Part shown: piece after piece, positions 48,409 through 58,839 of the stretch | How positions within the stretch are numbered: position 1 is the first letter of the stretch | Layout of the letters: every line of letters starts with the position of its first letter | Origin: Allomuricauda ruestringensis DSM 13258 | GTDB taxonomy: Bacteria; Bacteroidota; Bacteroidia; Flavobacteriales; Flavobacteriaceae | Reading direction: 5' to 3' | Length of the DNA: 64,000 bases | Assembly (NCBI RefSeq): GCF_000224085.1 | Contig: NC_015945.1 | Span: 1,623,501 to 1,687,500, forward strand | Notes under the pieces: generated by a model | Databases searched by the model: none | Told to the model about the DNA's origin: nothing | The model's input: only the letters and a program-made list of their open reading frames with translations | Position numbers and translations under genes: made by a program

Positions 48409-50189
48409 TGGGAATAATTAATCAGTTTTCTCCGATAGGCCGTCAACATTTTGGATTTGGATATAAAGCCTTCGTATTTGCCATTTTTGATAACGGGCAA
48501 ATTCCAAGCACCGCTGTCTTGAAACTTTTTCATCACCTGTTTCATATTGTCCGTTTCGTAAAAGATAACCTCTGGAGGGGCATGCATCAAATTTTTAACA
48601 AAAACGGTGTCGTACATTTCGGTATCGAACATCATGGGTCTAATATCGTCCAAGACAATTATTCCAATCAGCTTTTTTTCATCATCCAAAACCGGAAAAA
48701 GGTTTCTTTTGGATTTGGAAACGGATTGGTGGAGCATTTCACCCAAGGACATTTTTGGATGTACAGACCGAAAATTCTTTTCAATAACATCGTCCATTTC
48801 CATAAGCCCAAGTACCATTTGGTCCTTGTTGTGGGACAAAAGCGCCCCTATTTTGGCCAATTCTTTAGTGTAAATGGTGTAATCGAGCGCGTTTTTGGTG
48901 ATTAAGTAGGAGATAGCTGCCGTAATCATTAAAGGTACAAAGAGTTGATAACCTCCAGTAATTTCGGCAATCAGGAATATAGCGGTCAAGGGTGCGTGTA
49001 TCACCCCTGCAATTAAACCGGACATGCCGATCAAGGTGAAATTGCTTTCAGAAACGGAAAACCCCAATCCTAGGTTGTTGATTACCTTGGCAACCACATT
49101 GCCCAACGCACTTCCCATAACCATGGTGGGGATAAATACACCACCTGCACCTCCGGCCCCGATGGTGGTCGTCATGGCAATAGCTTTAAAAATGGTAATT
49201 CCAAACAAGAGGGCGATCACTACCCAAATATTATGTGTGTAAGCATCAAAAGGAGTAGTGCCGAGCGCTTTTAGATGATTACCATCCAATAGATTGTTTA
49301 TGAATCCAAAACCTTCACCATAAAGTGGTGGAATGGCATATAGCATTACACCAATGGCAATTCCGCCGACCAAAAGTTTATACTTTGGACTTTTAAGCTT
49401 TTTAAAAAGGGACAATATGGCGAAATACATTTTGGTAAAATAGATGGAGGCAAACCCAGTGCCCACACCTAATAAAATGTAAAAGGGAGTGTCTTCCAAT
49501 TTAAATCCTTCGGACAGGGAAAAGCTGAACAATACTTCGTTTCCCAAAAAGAAATAGGATGTCAGTACCCCGGAAATGGATGCTAAGAGTAGGGGCAGCA
49601 TGGACATCATGGTCAGATCTAGGGTAAAAATCTCAACGGCAAAAATAATGGCGGCAATGGGGGATTGAAAAATAGAGGCAATTGCCCCGGCCGATGCACA
49701 TGCCACTAAAAGTGTCCTGGTCTTGGCATCTATATGAAACAATCGGCTCAAATTTGAACTTACTGCGGACCCCGATTTTACGGCTGGCCCCAACAATCCT
49801 ACGGAACCACCAAAACCTACGGTAAGCGGAGCGGTGATCAAAGGGGTGTAAATATCTTTTAGTTTGAGCAGGCCTCTTTTTTTGGAGAGCGAGAAGATGA
49901 TGGATGAAACCGCGTGCTGCAAAGGTTCCTTATGCACAAATTTCACATAAAGATATACCAACGTTAGCCCTATGGTCGGGAGTATAAAGTACAGTTGATT
50001 CTCTGAAAAAACAATTCCCTTTTTTAAAAGGGATTCGATAAAATAGGTGGAGTTTTTTACGGTAACGGCAACCAATCCGGCCAAAAAACCCACAATAAGG
50101 CTCATTATTTGAATAAAGGTCCTGTTGGAGATATTTCTGTATCGCCATTTAAGAAATCGGGTGAGCAGTTTTTTGTTGCTGTAGGGCAT
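48405..50189 (-). CDS. CLC family chloride channel/transporter with CBS domains, gating glutamate absent
   Basis: A 594-residue CLC protein: a membrane part of about 430 residues and two CBS domains (about 455-590, with MDDVIEKNFRSVHPKMSLGE and TVFVKNLMHAPPEVIF). The N-terminal selectivity region reads GFGGSVGLLGPAVKSGSA; in typical members this is G-x-E-G-P, but Leu133 replaces the gating glutamate (codon TTG, 49793-49791). The later GAGGAGGVFIPTMVMGS and ITGGYQLFVPLMI motifs, including the pore tyrosine, are present. Loss of the glutamate usually breaks proton coupling, so it may act as a channel. Overlaps the small membrane gene by 4 bases. Confidence 0.92.
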   Translation of the reverse strand: MPYSNKKLLTRFLKWRYRNISNRTFIQIMSLIVGFLAGLVAVTVKNSTYFIESLLKKGIVFSENQLYFILPTIGLTLVYLYVKFVHKEPLQHAVSSIIFSLSKKRGLLKLKDIYTPLITAPLTVGFGGSVGLLGPAVKSGSAVSSNLSRLFHIDAKTRTLLVACASAGAIASIFQSPIAAIIFAVEIFTLDLTMMSMLPLLLASISGVLTSYFFLGNEVLFSFSLSEGFKLEDTPFYILLGVGTGFASIYFTKMYFAILSLFKKLKSPKYKLLVGGIAIGVMLYAIPPLYGEGFGFINNLLDGNHLKALGTTPFDAYTHNIWVVIALLFGITIFKAIAMTTTIGAGGAGGVFIPTMVMGSALGNVVAKVINNLGLGFSVSESNFTLIGMSGLIAGVIHAPLTAIFLIAEITGGYQLFVPLMITAAISYLITKNALDYTIYTKELAKIGALLSHNKDQMVLGLMEMDDVIEKNFRSVHPKMSLGEMLHQSVSKSKRNLFPVLDDEKKLIGIIVLDDIRPMMFDTEMYDTVFVKNLMHAPPEVIFYETDNMKQVMKKFQDSGAWNLPVIKNGKYEGFISKSKMLTAYRRKLINYSQ

Positions 50190-50215
50190 CGAGGTATATA
50201 ATACTATTAAAAGTA

Positions 50216-50245
50216 TTAAAAAATCCCGCTAACAAAGCGGGATTT
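50216..50245 (-). terminator. Rho-independent terminator after aspS
   Basis: AAATCCCGC and GCGGGATTT form a 9-bp stem, followed on the minus strand by TTTTTTAATAC. It stands 8 bases after the aspS stop and separates aspS from the CLC gene. Confidence 0.8.
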
Positions 50246-50252
50246 CAATATA

Positions 50253-52001
50253 TCACAGATCCAATTTTAAATGGAGCTCTTTCAACTGTTCTTCGTCAAT
50301 GGTTGCGGGAGCATCGATCATAACATCGCGTCCGTTATTGTTTTTAGGGAAAGCAATGTAATCGCGAATGGTTTCCTGTCCACCCAATATGGCCACTAAT
50401 CGATCCAATCCAAATGCGATACCGCCATGGGGAGGTGCGCCGTATTGGAAAGCATCCATTAAAAAGCCAAACTGTGCTTTTGCTTCTTCATCGGTAAAGC
50501 CCAAATGTTTGAGCACGATCGCTTGAGTTTCTTTATCATAGATCCTAATGGAGCCGCCACCGATTTCATTTCCATTGAGCACCAAATCGTAGGCATTGGC
50601 CTTTACTTCGCCAGGTTTAGTTTCCAACAATTCCAACTGACCTGCTTTTGGTGAGGTGAAAGGGTGGTGCATGGGATGGTAAGCACCTGTTTCTTCGTCC
50701 TGTTCCAACAGCGGGAAGTCGATCACCCATAGTGGAGCAAACTCATCCGGTTTTCTGAGACCTAAACGGGTTGCCAATTCCATTCGCAAAGCGCTCAATT
50801 GAGCACGTGTTTGATTCGTGTTTCCAGAAAGTACACAGATAAGGTCACCTGGTTTGGACCCGGTTACCTCGGCCCATTTGGCCAAGTCTTCTTGGTCGTA
50901 GAATTTATCCACGGAAGATTTATAGGTGCCATCTTCGTTGCACTTAACATAGACCATTCCTTTTGCGCCAACTTGTGGGCGTTTTACCCAGTCTACCAGT
51001 TTATCGATTTCTTTTCTGGTATACGAAGCTGCTCCCGGAACAGCGATTCCCACCACCAATTCAGCGGAGTTGAACACGTTAAAATCTTTGTGCTGGGCTA
51101 CATGGTTGAGTTCGCCGAACTGCATTCCAAAACGGATGTCGGGTTTGTCGTTTCCGTACAGGCGCATGGCATCATCATAAGTCATTCTCGGGAACTCATC
51201 TATTTCCACATCTTTGATTTCTTTCAAAAGATGCTTGGTCAACCCTTCAAATGTGTTCAAGATGTCCTCTTGCTCCACAAAGGCCATTTCGCAGTCTATT
51301 TGTGTAAACTCCGGTTGGCGGTCGGCACGGAGATCTTCATCCCTAAAACATTTTACAATTTGGAAGTATTTATCCATTCCTCCGACCATCAGTAATTGCT
51401 TAAAAGTTTGTGGGGATTGGGGCAGGGCGTAGAACTGACCTTCGTTCATTCGGCTCGGTACCAAAAAGTCCCTAGCTCCTTCGGGAGTGGATTTTATCAA
51501 ATATGGAGTTTCAATATCGATAAAGCCTTGGTCGGATAGATATTTCCTAACCTCCATGGTTACTTTATGCCTAAAGATGAGCTTGTTCTTTACTGGATTT
51601 CTACGGATATCCAAGTAACGGTATTTCATCCGGATGTCGTCACCTCCATCGGTTTCATCTTCAATGGTAAAGGGAGGCAGAAGGGATTTGTTCAAGATGG
51701 TAAGTTCTTTAACCAATACTTCAATCTCACCAGTGGGAATGTTAGGGTTTTTGGAAGTACGTTCAATAACCTCGCCCTTGGCTTGGATAACGGTTTCGCG
51801 ACCAAGTTCCCTAGCCTGTTCAAGCAATTCTTTGGAAGTGCGTTCTTGGTCAAAAACCAATTGGGTAATGCCGTAGCGATCGCGAAGGTCTACCCAAGCC
51901 ACGAAACCTTTGTCGCGGAGCTTATGCACCCATCCACTTAAAATAACTTCTGAACCTATATCCGATGCCCTTAATGCACCACAAGTATTGCTTCTGTACA
52001 T
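50253..52001 (-). CDS. aspS: Aspartyl-tRNA synthetase
   Basis: Charges tRNA-Asp with aspartate. The 582-residue bacterial-type enzyme has an N-terminal OB anticodon-binding domain ([20 protein letters not shown]), the class II catalytic core with [20 protein letters not shown] and [18 protein letters not shown] (motif 2), the bacterial GAD insertion, and [15 protein letters not shown] (motif 3). Length is as usual for bacterial AspRS. Discriminating (tRNA-Asp only) or not cannot be judged here. Monocistronic, with the terminator 8 bases after the stop. Confidence 0.97.
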   Translation of the reverse strand: MYRSNTCGALRASDIGSEVILSGWVHKLRDKGFVAWVDLRDRYGITQLVFDQERTSKELLEQARELGRETVIQAKGEVIERTSKNPNIPTGEIEVLVKELTILNKSLLPPFTIEDETDGGDDIRMKYRYLDIRRNPVKNKLIFRHKVTMEVRKYLSDQGFIDIETPYLIKSTPEGARDFLVPSRMNEGQFYALPQSPQTFKQLLMVGGMDKYFQIVKCFRDEDLRADRQPEFTQIDCEMAFVEQEDILNTFEGLTKHLLKEIKDVEIDEFPRMTYDDAMRLYGNDKPDIRFGMQFGELNHVAQHKDFNVFNSAELVVGIAVPGAASYTRKEIDKLVDWVKRPQVGAKGMVYVKCNEDGTYKSSVDKFYDQEDLAKWAEVTGSKPGDLICVLSGNTNQTRAQLSALRMELATRLGLRKPDEFAPLWVIDFPLLEQDEETGAYHPMHHPFTSPKAGQLELLETKPGEVKANAYDLVLNGNEIGGGSIRIYDKETQAIVLKHLGFTDEEAKAQFGFLMDAFQYGAPPHGGIAFGLDRLVAILGGQETIRDYIAFPKNNNGRDVMIDAPATIDEEQLKELHLKLDL

Positions 52002-52365
52002 GATGTTTGTTATGAGAGCGCAAATTTAATAGGAATGTGGCTATTTTTTAGGAGATATGTCCATTTTCTGTTTGTTGTTCTTTTTTGAAGGGAAAAGTGA
52101 TTGCATATTTGAGGGCTGCTTAACGTTAAATTAACATTGCAAGTGGTTTATCAAGCGGTATTGAACGATTATGAGTAAAAATATTCGCTAAAAGTACAGA
52201 TTGGTAATATTTGTATAAAATTTAACTATCTGAATAACAATAAATTAAAATTTTAAAGTTAATTTAATGTAAACTAAAAGTTATGTAAATGTGTGATTAA
52301 CGTAAAATTTAAGTAAATTTAATGCGTTATCATTAGGAATCAACAATATTAAAATCCCATAAAGA
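52002..52365. other. AT-rich divergent promoter region, no gene
   Basis: Very AT-rich sequence with many TTAA runs between the divergent aspS and YwqK-like genes. TTAACG (52120), TTAAA and TTAACA (52131) repeat with an 11-base period. No ORF of note and no RNA motif is recognised. Confidence 0.5.
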
Positions 52366-52716
52366 ATGAAAAAAGCAGTATTTTTTTTGGCGGTGATGTT
52401 TGCGGTTAGTGTATCTGCTCAAGATGCAAAGCCGACCTTTGAAAAAATGGGAAAAATGGTGAAAGCCACTTATTTTCATGACAATGGTGAAATTGCCCAA
52501 ACAGGTTATATTTTGAATGGAAAATTACATGGTGATTGGGTAATGTTCAATGTTGAAGGCGAAAAAATTGCCACTGGCCAATACGAAAACGGAGAAAGAA
52601 CCGGTAAATGGTTTTTTTGGCAGAACGATGGATTACGTGAAGTGGACTTTACGGGCAACCGTATAGTGCAAGTAAAAAATTGGAACGAAGGCGATGCCGT
52701 TACGATAAACAAATAA
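52366..52716 (+). CDS. YwqK/MORN-repeat secreted protein
   Basis: A 116-residue exported protein with signal MKKAVFFLAVMFAVSVSA then QDAKPTFEKM. The mature part is made of MORN-like YwqK repeats: DNGEIAQTGYILNGKLHGDW, GEKIATGQYENGERTGKWFF and LREVDFTGNRIVQVKNW, each with the G-x-Y/W and N-G-x-x-x-G pattern. The domain is annotated as an antitoxin of type YwqK in some databases, but a partner toxin is not seen here, and a secreted location argues against that role. Lone gene with a strong terminator. Confidence 0.85.
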   Translation: MKKAVFFLAVMFAVSVSAQDAKPTFEKMGKMVKATYFHDNGEIAQTGYILNGKLHGDWVMFNVEGEKIATGQYENGERTGKWFFWQNDGLREVDFTGNRIVQVKNWNEGDAVTINK

Positions 52717-52735
52717 GATAAATCAGTGTTTAAGA

Positions 52736-52766
52736 AAAAGCCCCGGCCAATTTGGCCGGGGCTTTT
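52736..52766. terminator. Bidirectional terminator
   Basis: GCCCCGGCCAA and TTGGCCGGGGC form an 11-bp GC-rich stem with A and T runs at the sides. It ends both the YwqK-like gene and the convergent RND operon. Confidence 0.85.
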
Positions 52767-52794
52767 CTATTTTCTATTATTTGTGGAGAAACCT

Positions 52795-55700
52795 TTACTC
52801 CCTTACTACTTCTGGTTTCACATTTTTAGTCTTCCACTTTTGAATTCTTATTTTAAGCCTGTAACTAATATTGAACAGTACGGGCACAATGACCAATGTT
52901 AAGAATGTGGCCACAATCAGACCAAAAATTACTGTCCAAGCCAACGGGCCCCAAAATATAACATTGTCACCACCCATGTAAACCTGTGCATCAAAATCGG
53001 AGAACAGGCTAACGAAGTTGATGTTTAATCCGATGGCCAATGGAATCAATCCTAAAACGGTTGTAATGGCTGTTAGTATAACCGGACGTAAACGAGCTTT
53101 ACCTCCCCTGATTATAGCATCCGTAACATCTTCACGATTTAGCAGCTCATCATCGGAAATTCCTAGCTCTACTTTTTTACGATCAATAAGGATTTGGGTA
53201 TAATCAAGCAATACCACGCCATTATTTACCACAATTCCTGCCAAGGAAATAATTCCCATCATGGTCATCATAATAACAAAAGGCCACCCTGTTATGATCA
53301 ATCCTCCAAACACCCCTATAAAACTGAGGAATATGGCCATCATGATTATAGCAGGCTTGGAGATGCCGCCAAATTGGAAAATTAAAAGAAGCATAATCAA
53401 TCCCAGTCCCAAAAAGAATGCGCTTACCAAAAAGGACATTTGTTTGTTCTGTTCCTCAATCTGGCCTGTAAAATCAATTTTAACTCCCTCGGGGAGTCCT
53501 TTGAACTCCTGCATTTCTTCCTGGATTTCCGCAACAATGGCACCAGCATCCGTAAACCCCGGCTTTAAGGCGGAATACACGGTTACCACACGTTTGGTAT
53601 CCACATGTTTAATGGCGCTAAATGAAGAGGTGTTTTCTTGATTTGCCACTGCGGAAACGGGTATCTCCTTTATTTGACCGTTGGAGGGGTCCCTAAAGAT
53701 GATTTTTTGGTCGAACAATGCACTAGTGTTGTAGCGCAGATCTTCGTTAAAACGAACATTAATGTCGTAATCTTCACCGTCTTTCTTGTAAATTCCGGCT
53801 TTATCACCAAAAATAGATCTACGCAATTGTTGTCCGACCTGAGCTACGGAAACACCTAGCTCCCCTGCTTTGGCTCTGTTCACTTTAACCTGCATGCCGG
53901 GCTTACCTTTATTTACATCGATTTTAAGCTCTTCAATACCTGCAATGTTCTTGCCGTTGATAAAGTTGCGCATGCGTTCAGCCGTACTTATCAAAGTATC
54001 ATAATTTTGGCCTTCTATCTCTATATTGATGGGATAGCCGGCAGGAGGGCCAACGGCATCCTTTTCAACGGAAATGGTTACACCAGGGTACACTCCGGTC
54101 AGCGTATCTTGAATTTGTTGGCGTAGCTCTTCGGTATCCAGCCCGTTCCTATATTTAAACTCGCGCATGGAGAGCGTAATTTTACCGCGATGGGGCATTT
54201 CTGCAGCAGAACCTCCTTCGGTAAATGGGTTTTCCGCTCCCTTACCTACTTGGGACACGCTGGATTGAACCAGATAGTTGAAATCCCCTTTGTTGTATTT
54301 GCTCCTACCGGTTACACCATAGACCCTTTGCTCGATTTTTTTTGTGATGGCATTGGTCTTTTCTATATCGGTTCCCTGTGGATACTCGATGTACACAAAA
54401 ATTTCGTTGGGCGTATTATCTGGAAAAAACTCCACTTTTGTACGTTGTGTTCCCAACGACATCCCGAAGAAAACAAATGATAATACCAAAAGGAGGGAAA
54501 TAAATCCAAAATACCAATAAACGTTTCTGCCTTTAAGCGCTCTCTTTAATTGGCGTTCGTAAAAGTTTTCCAATTTAGCCAAGCTATTGGTCTGAAAACG
54601 TCGTGCCCATGGCTTTAAGAAATATTTGTATATCCAGAACATGATGCCGACCAGTATCATTAAGGTGCCAAGCCCACGGACGGCCCCTCCCACAATAAAG
54701 ATAAATAGTCCAAAGCCTCCCAAAATCAAACTAAGTCGTATCAATTGTTTTTTGGTGAGCTCCTTTTCACCGATCTGCATAAACTGCGAGACCAACATGG
54801 AGTTCATGAATATGGCCACAAACAATGAAGAACCAAGTACTACGGATAATGTAATGGGGAAGAAAATCATGAACTCGCCCATAATGCCCGGCCACATTCC
54901 CAAGGGAACAAAAGCAGCAACAGTGGTTGCCGTGGATATGATGATAGGTATGGCAATTTCCCCAATACCCTTTTTGGCGGCTTCTTTACGGGACATGCCT
55001 TCTTGCTCCATAAGTCGATATACGTTTTCGACCACAACGACCCCATTGTCAACCAACATACCAAGTCCCATAATCAAACCAAAGAGGATCATGGTATTCA
55101 GTGTATAACCCAAGGCCGTAAGAATCATGAAAGACATGAACATGGACATGGGTATGGCAAAACCTACAAAAAGGGCGTTTCTAAAGCCTAAAAAGAACAT
55201 CAATACGGTTACAACGAGTATAATCCCAAAAATGATGTTGTTTACCAAATCATCCACTTGGTTCAGGGTCCTGCTGGAGGAATCGTTGGCTATGGTAACA
55301 GTGAGGTCTTTTGGAAAATAATTTTCCTTGGCCTCATCTACTATTTCACGAATCAGGTCGGATGCCTCAATGGTATTTTTTCCGGACCTTTTTTTAATGT
55401 CCAACATTACCACTGGACTGCCATGTTCCCTGGCATACGTGGTCTTGTCCCCCTCGGCAAACGATACCGTAGCTATATCCCGAAGGTAAATGGCCCCGTT
55501 CTCGGATTTGACCACAAAGTTTTCCAGTTCCGAAGGTTTTTCGACCTCGCCCAAAATGCGTATGGTCCTACGTTGGCCGCTGGTGATCAAGTTACCGGCG
55601 GACATGGTCATGTTTCCGTTGGATATGGCCTGGATTACATCATCAAAGCTAACTCTGGATGCCATCATTTTATAGACATCTACCGCTACTTCAACTTCCT

Positions 55701-56289
55701 TTTCCTGCGCACCTCTTATATCTACCTCTTTTATTTGGGGAAGGTCTTCAATTTCATCTTCCAGATATTCGGCAAACTCTTTTAGTTTTTCTACAGGATA
55801 ATCTCCCGTGAGGTTCACGTTCATTATCGGAAAGGATTCCGCCAAGTTTAGATCAAAAACATTGGGCTCTACCTTTGCCCCGTTGAAAATGGGCCAGTCT
55901 TCACCAGCTTTTTCAGTATCAACTTCGTCTTTTACTTCTTGTTTTGCGTTTTCAACCGAAATTTCTTCATCAAACTCTACAATGATCATGGAGTAATCTT
56001 CTTGTGAGGTTGATGTGATTTCGACCACGTTGCTCACATTTTTGAGCACATCCTCGAGAGGATCGGTGATCAAACGCTCCATATCCTCAGCCGTATTGCC
56101 GGGATACACGGTACTTACGTATATTTTGGTTTCTTCCACTTCAGGGAAATCTTCCCTGGGCATGGCAAAATAGGAAGACAAACCTATGATAAAGAACAAC
56201 CCGATCATTACATAGATCACAGACGGATTGTCTATGGCCCACGATGAAAGACGGAATTCCTTGTTTGCGTTCTTTTTAGCTTTTTCCAT
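52795..56289 (-). CDS. RND efflux pump permease (HAE1/AcrB-like)
   Basis: A 1164-residue inner-membrane pump. Typical blocks are ETKIYVSTVYPGNTAEDMER, the transmembrane proton-relay region MGLGMLVDNGVVVVENVYRL, and EEAAKKGIGEIAIPIIISTA (here RKEAAKKGIGEIAIPII). Asp414 is kept but the next residue is Asn415, where AcrB has a second aspartate, and the C-terminal repeat reads GIVVNNGVVLL. An insert of about 90 residues with extra hydrophobic segments follows TM6 (LILGGFGLFIFIVGGAVRGL), a feature of Bacteroidota pumps. It follows the adaptor gene by 9 bases. The substrate is unknown. Confidence 0.92.
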   Translation of the reverse strand: MEKAKKNANKEFRLSSWAIDNPSVIYVMIGLFFIIGLSSYFAMPREDFPEVEETKIYVSTVYPGNTAEDMERLITDPLEDVLKNVSNVVEITSTSQEDYSMIIVEFDEEISVENAKQEVKDEVDTEKAGEDWPIFNGAKVEPNVFDLNLAESFPIMNVNLTGDYPVEKLKEFAEYLEDEIEDLPQIKEVDIRGAQEKEVEVAVDVYKMMASRVSFDDVIQAISNGNMTMSAGNLITSGQRRTIRILGEVEKPSELENFVVKSENGAIYLRDIATVSFAEGDKTTYAREHGSPVVMLDIKKRSGKNTIEASDLIREIVDEAKENYFPKDLTVTIANDSSSRTLNQVDDLVNNIIFGIILVVTVLMFFLGFRNALFVGFAIPMSMFMSFMILTALGYTLNTMILFGLIMGLGMLVDNGVVVVENVYRLMEQEGMSRKEAAKKGIGEIAIPIIISTATTVAAFVPLGMWPGIMGEFMIFFPITLSVVLGSSLFVAIFMNSMLVSQFMQIGEKELTKKQLIRLSLILGGFGLFIFIVGGAVRGLGTLMILVGIMFWIYKYFLKPWARRFQTNSLAKLENFYERQLKRALKGRNVYWYFGFISLLLVLSFVFFGMSLGTQRTKVEFFPDNTPNEIFVYIEYPQGTDIEKTNAITKKIEQRVYGVTGRSKYNKGDFNYLVQSSVSQVGKGAENPFTEGGSAAEMPHRGKITLSMREFKYRNGLDTEELRQQIQDTLTGVYPGVTISVEKDAVGPPAGYPINIEIEGQNYDTLISTAERMRNFINGKNIAGIEELKIDVNKGKPGMQVKVNRAKAGELGVSVAQVGQQLRRSIFGDKAGIYKKDGEDYDINVRFNEDLRYNTSALFDQKIIFRDPSNGQIKEIPVSAVANQENTSSFSAIKHVDTKRVVTVYSALKPGFTDAGAIVAEIQEEMQEFKGLPEGVKIDFTGQIEEQNKQMSFLVSAFFLGLGLIMLLLIFQFGGISKPAIIMMAIFLSFIGVFGGLIITGWPFVIMMTMMGIISLAGIVVNNGVVLLDYTQILIDRKKVELGISDDELLNREDVTDAIIRGGKARLRPVILTAITTVLGLIPLAIGLNINFVSLFSDFDAQVYMGGDNVIFWGPLAWTVIFGLIVATFLTLVIVPVLFNISYRLKIRIQKWKTKNVKPEVVRE

Positions 56290-56298
56290 TTTGGTGAA

Positions 56299-57483
56299 TT
56301 AGTTTTTTGCAGTTGTAGTTGTGTCCAGTACTTTAACGGTTTGCCCATCCCTTATACTGCGGGCACCTTCAACTATTACTTGATTTCCAGCTGAAATACC
56401 TTCAAGAACTTCTAGATAATCGCCTTGTGTTTTACCCGGTTTAATGATCAATTTTTTGGCAGTAACATCACCATTGTCATCATCAATGGCATATACATAT
56501 TGTTCTCCTTCTGCATTTTCCGAAACAATACTTTGGGGTATGAGTATGGCATTTTCATTGGTATAATCGTTGATTTTCACCTGTGCGGTTAGATTTGGTT
56601 TGATATGCCCATTCTTGTTGGGCACAGGTATTTCTGCAATAAAAGAGCGGTTGCTGGGATTGATAAAATTTCCAGTTTGGCGTACTTTGGTAGTAATGGT
56701 TTCTCCCAATACGGGGAAGTAAGCATCTACCGATTTACCGGGAGTTACATTGGGCAAATGGGCTTCTGGCACCTCCACATCAATGTACATATCCGATAGG
56801 TTCACTATTCTAAAAACCTCGGAACCAGGACCTGGGCTTACCACCGTACCTTGATCTTTGATCACATCGTCCACAATGCCCGAGAATGGTGCCCGGATGG
56901 AAGATTTTCCAACTTGACTCTCCAATTGCTTCACGGCACTTTGTTGGGCCTCGTAATTGGTCTTGGCCTGTAGGTATTGGATCTCGGAACCGATATTTTG
57001 TTCCCATAACCTTTTTTGACGTTCAAAAGTGGTTTTGCTCAGCTCCGCTTGGGTTCTTAATTGGGCCAACTGGCTGGAGAGTCCGCCATCATCAATCGAA
57101 GCCAATAACTGGCCTTTGGACACTCGTTGTCCCTCTTTTACATACACACGGTAAAGGGTACCGGCCATTTCTGGATAAACCAGTACATTTTGGTCTGTTT
57201 TAACATCGCCCTGTAATTCTAAAAAGTGCTGGAATTTTTCAGGATTTACGGTAATTGTAGAGACCAATGGCAGCTTTGAATTGTCGTCCAGTTCTGCAAT
57301 GGCTTCGTCCAACTTCTTAACTTGATCCTCCAATGCTTTAAGTTCTGCAGTAACGGAATTGCGTTTTGCTCGAATGGTTTCCACATCCTTGCTGGCAATT
57401 ACTTCGTCCAAAGAATTGCTGTTGCTGCCTCCGCATGAAGCAAGAACTGCTACTATTAGTGTTATATATATTGCTTTTTTCAT
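56299..57483 (-). CDS. RND periplasmic adaptor (membrane fusion protein)
   Basis: A 394-residue lipoprotein adaptor joining the pump to the outer-membrane channel. Signal and lipobox: MKKAIYITLIVAVLASC with Cys17. The parts run: N-terminal coiled hairpin seed (LEDQVKKLDEAIAEL), lipoyl-like half (VYVKEGQRVSKGQLLASIDD), hairpin (LRTQAELSKTTFERQKRLWE), second lipoyl half (SSIRAPFSGIVDDVIKDQG) and beta-barrel with VKINDYTNENAILIPQSIV. It starts 24 bases after the TolC gene. Function of the operon is export of an unknown compound. Confidence 0.93.
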   Translation of the reverse strand: MKKAIYITLIVAVLASCGGSNSNSLDEVIASKDVETIRAKRNSVTAELKALEDQVKKLDEAIAELDDNSKLPLVSTITVNPEKFQHFLELQGDVKTDQNVLVYPEMAGTLYRVYVKEGQRVSKGQLLASIDDGGLSSQLAQLRTQAELSKTTFERQKRLWEQNIGSEIQYLQAKTNYEAQQSAVKQLESQVGKSSIRAPFSGIVDDVIKDQGTVVSPGPGSEVFRIVNLSDMYIDVEVPEAHLPNVTPGKSVDAYFPVLGETITTKVRQTGNFINPSNRSFIAEIPVPNKNGHIKPNLTAQVKINDYTNENAILIPQSIVSENAEGEQYVYAIDDDNGDVTAKKLIIKPGKTQGDYLEVLEGISAGNQVIVEGARSIRDGQTVKVLDTTTTAKN

Positions 57484-57507
57484 GATGGAATGGTTTTCTC
57501 CTTTTGA

Positions 57508-58839
57508 TTATTGATTTAAAATGTTTTCCAGTGCTATTTTTTTGTTGATTACGTCGACCATGGATTGTAAATATTCTTGTTGACTGGTATATAATTGGGT
57601 CTGGGCCTGTCTCAATTCAAAACTGGTCGCCAAACCTTCGGAATATTTTATTTGATTCTTTTTTTCGATGCGCTCCGCCAACTCCAAATTGTCCTTGGAT
57701 GTACCATACTGTTCTATGGCAAGGATATAATCGCTCTTGGCACTTTCCAATTGAAGACGGATTTGTTCCTGTGCCTCGGTGAACTGGGTTTTTGCCTTTT
57801 CCAGTGCAATCTTGGCACGTTGTGTACTTGCACTTCTTCCCAATGAACTAAAAATGGGAATATTAAGGTCAATTCCTAAAACGGAGGAACCAAACCATTG
57901 TTGGCCACTGTCCAAAAAGTTGAAATTGTTACTGAATGAGTTTCCTCCGTAATTGATAAAGGCATTGAGTGTTGGCAAAGCTCGGCTTTTGGCCAGTTTT
58001 AATTCAAAATAACGTTGATCGTTGAGGTTGGCCGCCAACTTGTAATCCACATTGTTCTCTATATTGAAGGCGGTATCGATCAGTCTCAAATCAATTTGGC
58101 TTTGGGAAAGGTCATCCAAATTCTCGGTCAACACGGTCGGTGTTTCAATGGGAAGCCCTAACATCAAGTTCAACATTTGCAGGGTTATCTTCTCCATACG
58201 ACGTGCATTTTTAAGTTGGTTGTCCACTGTGGAGAGGGTAATCTGCAATTGGTCTACGCTTTCTTCATCGCCTAGGCCATTTTCGTAAATACGCTTGGTT
58301 TCGTAAAGGTTTTCTTCCAGGGTAGCTTTGTTCTTTTCCGAAATCTGTACGCTTTCTTGTGCCAAAAGTACATTGCCGTAGGCTTCCACCACCGATTTAC
58401 GGACATCCAATTCGGTTTTTTCCTTATTGTTTTGGCTATAGTCCAAAAAGGTTTTGGTGGCCTGTACGCCTACAATGTACGATCCGTCAAATATTTGTTG
58501 GGTCAAAGTAGCCGTTGCCGACATGGATTGTGCCTGTCCGAATACCACTTCTTGGTATGTTCCCGGTTCCCCGCCAAAAAATTCGGCCGGTATTTGGGAA
58601 ACAGGTTGTTTCAACTGGTTTTGATAACTGATGGCACCATTGATCTGGGGAAGCCCCGAAGCAATGGTTTCCCATTTTTGTTTTTGGGCGTCCACAATGT
58701 CCCGCTGTGCATTTTGGGCACTATAATTATGCTCCAATGCATAAATTATGGCCTGGTCCAAGCTAAAGCTAGGTATGGTATCTTGAGCAGAGGCCAACCA
58801 GGGCAATATGAATAGTAAGGTGATTAGTGTTTTTCGCAT
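57508..58839 (-). CDS. TolC family outer-membrane channel
   Basis: A 443-residue outer-membrane efflux protein with two OEP (PF02321) repeats. Signal MRKTLITLLFILPWLASA is followed by SLDQAIIYALEHNYSAQNAQ, the usual TolC start, and long helical heptads such as LEENLYETKRIYENGLGDEE and LELAERIEKKNQIKYSEGLA, whose final GLATSFELRQAQTQLYTSQQ is a family hallmark. The gene begins one base after the tetR stop, and the pump adaptor follows, so all four genes form one operon. Outer membrane. Confidence 0.93.
   Translation of the reverse strand: MRKTLITLLFILPWLASAQDTIPSFSLDQAIIYALEHNYSAQNAQRDIVDAQKQKWETIASGLPQINGAISYQNQLKQPVSQIPAEFFGGEPGTYQEVVFGQAQSMSATATLTQQIFDGSYIVGVQATKTFLDYSQNNKEKTELDVRKSVVEAYGNVLLAQESVQISEKNKATLEENLYETKRIYENGLGDEESVDQLQITLSTVDNQLKNARRMEKITLQMLNLMLGLPIETPTVLTENLDDLSQSQIDLRLIDTAFNIENNVDYKLAANLNDQRYFELKLAKSRALPTLNAFINYGGNSFSNNFNFLDSGQQWFGSSVLGIDLNIPIFSSLGRSASTQRAKIALEKAKTQFTEAQEQIRLQLESAKSDYILAIEQYGTSKDNLELAERIEKKNQIKYSEGLATSFELRQAQTQLYTSQQEYLQSMVDVINKKIALENILNQ

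Noticed and set aside
52366..52716. YwqK protein as an antitoxin of a toxin-antitoxin pair
   Set aside because: It has a signal peptide and no adjacent toxin-like gene.
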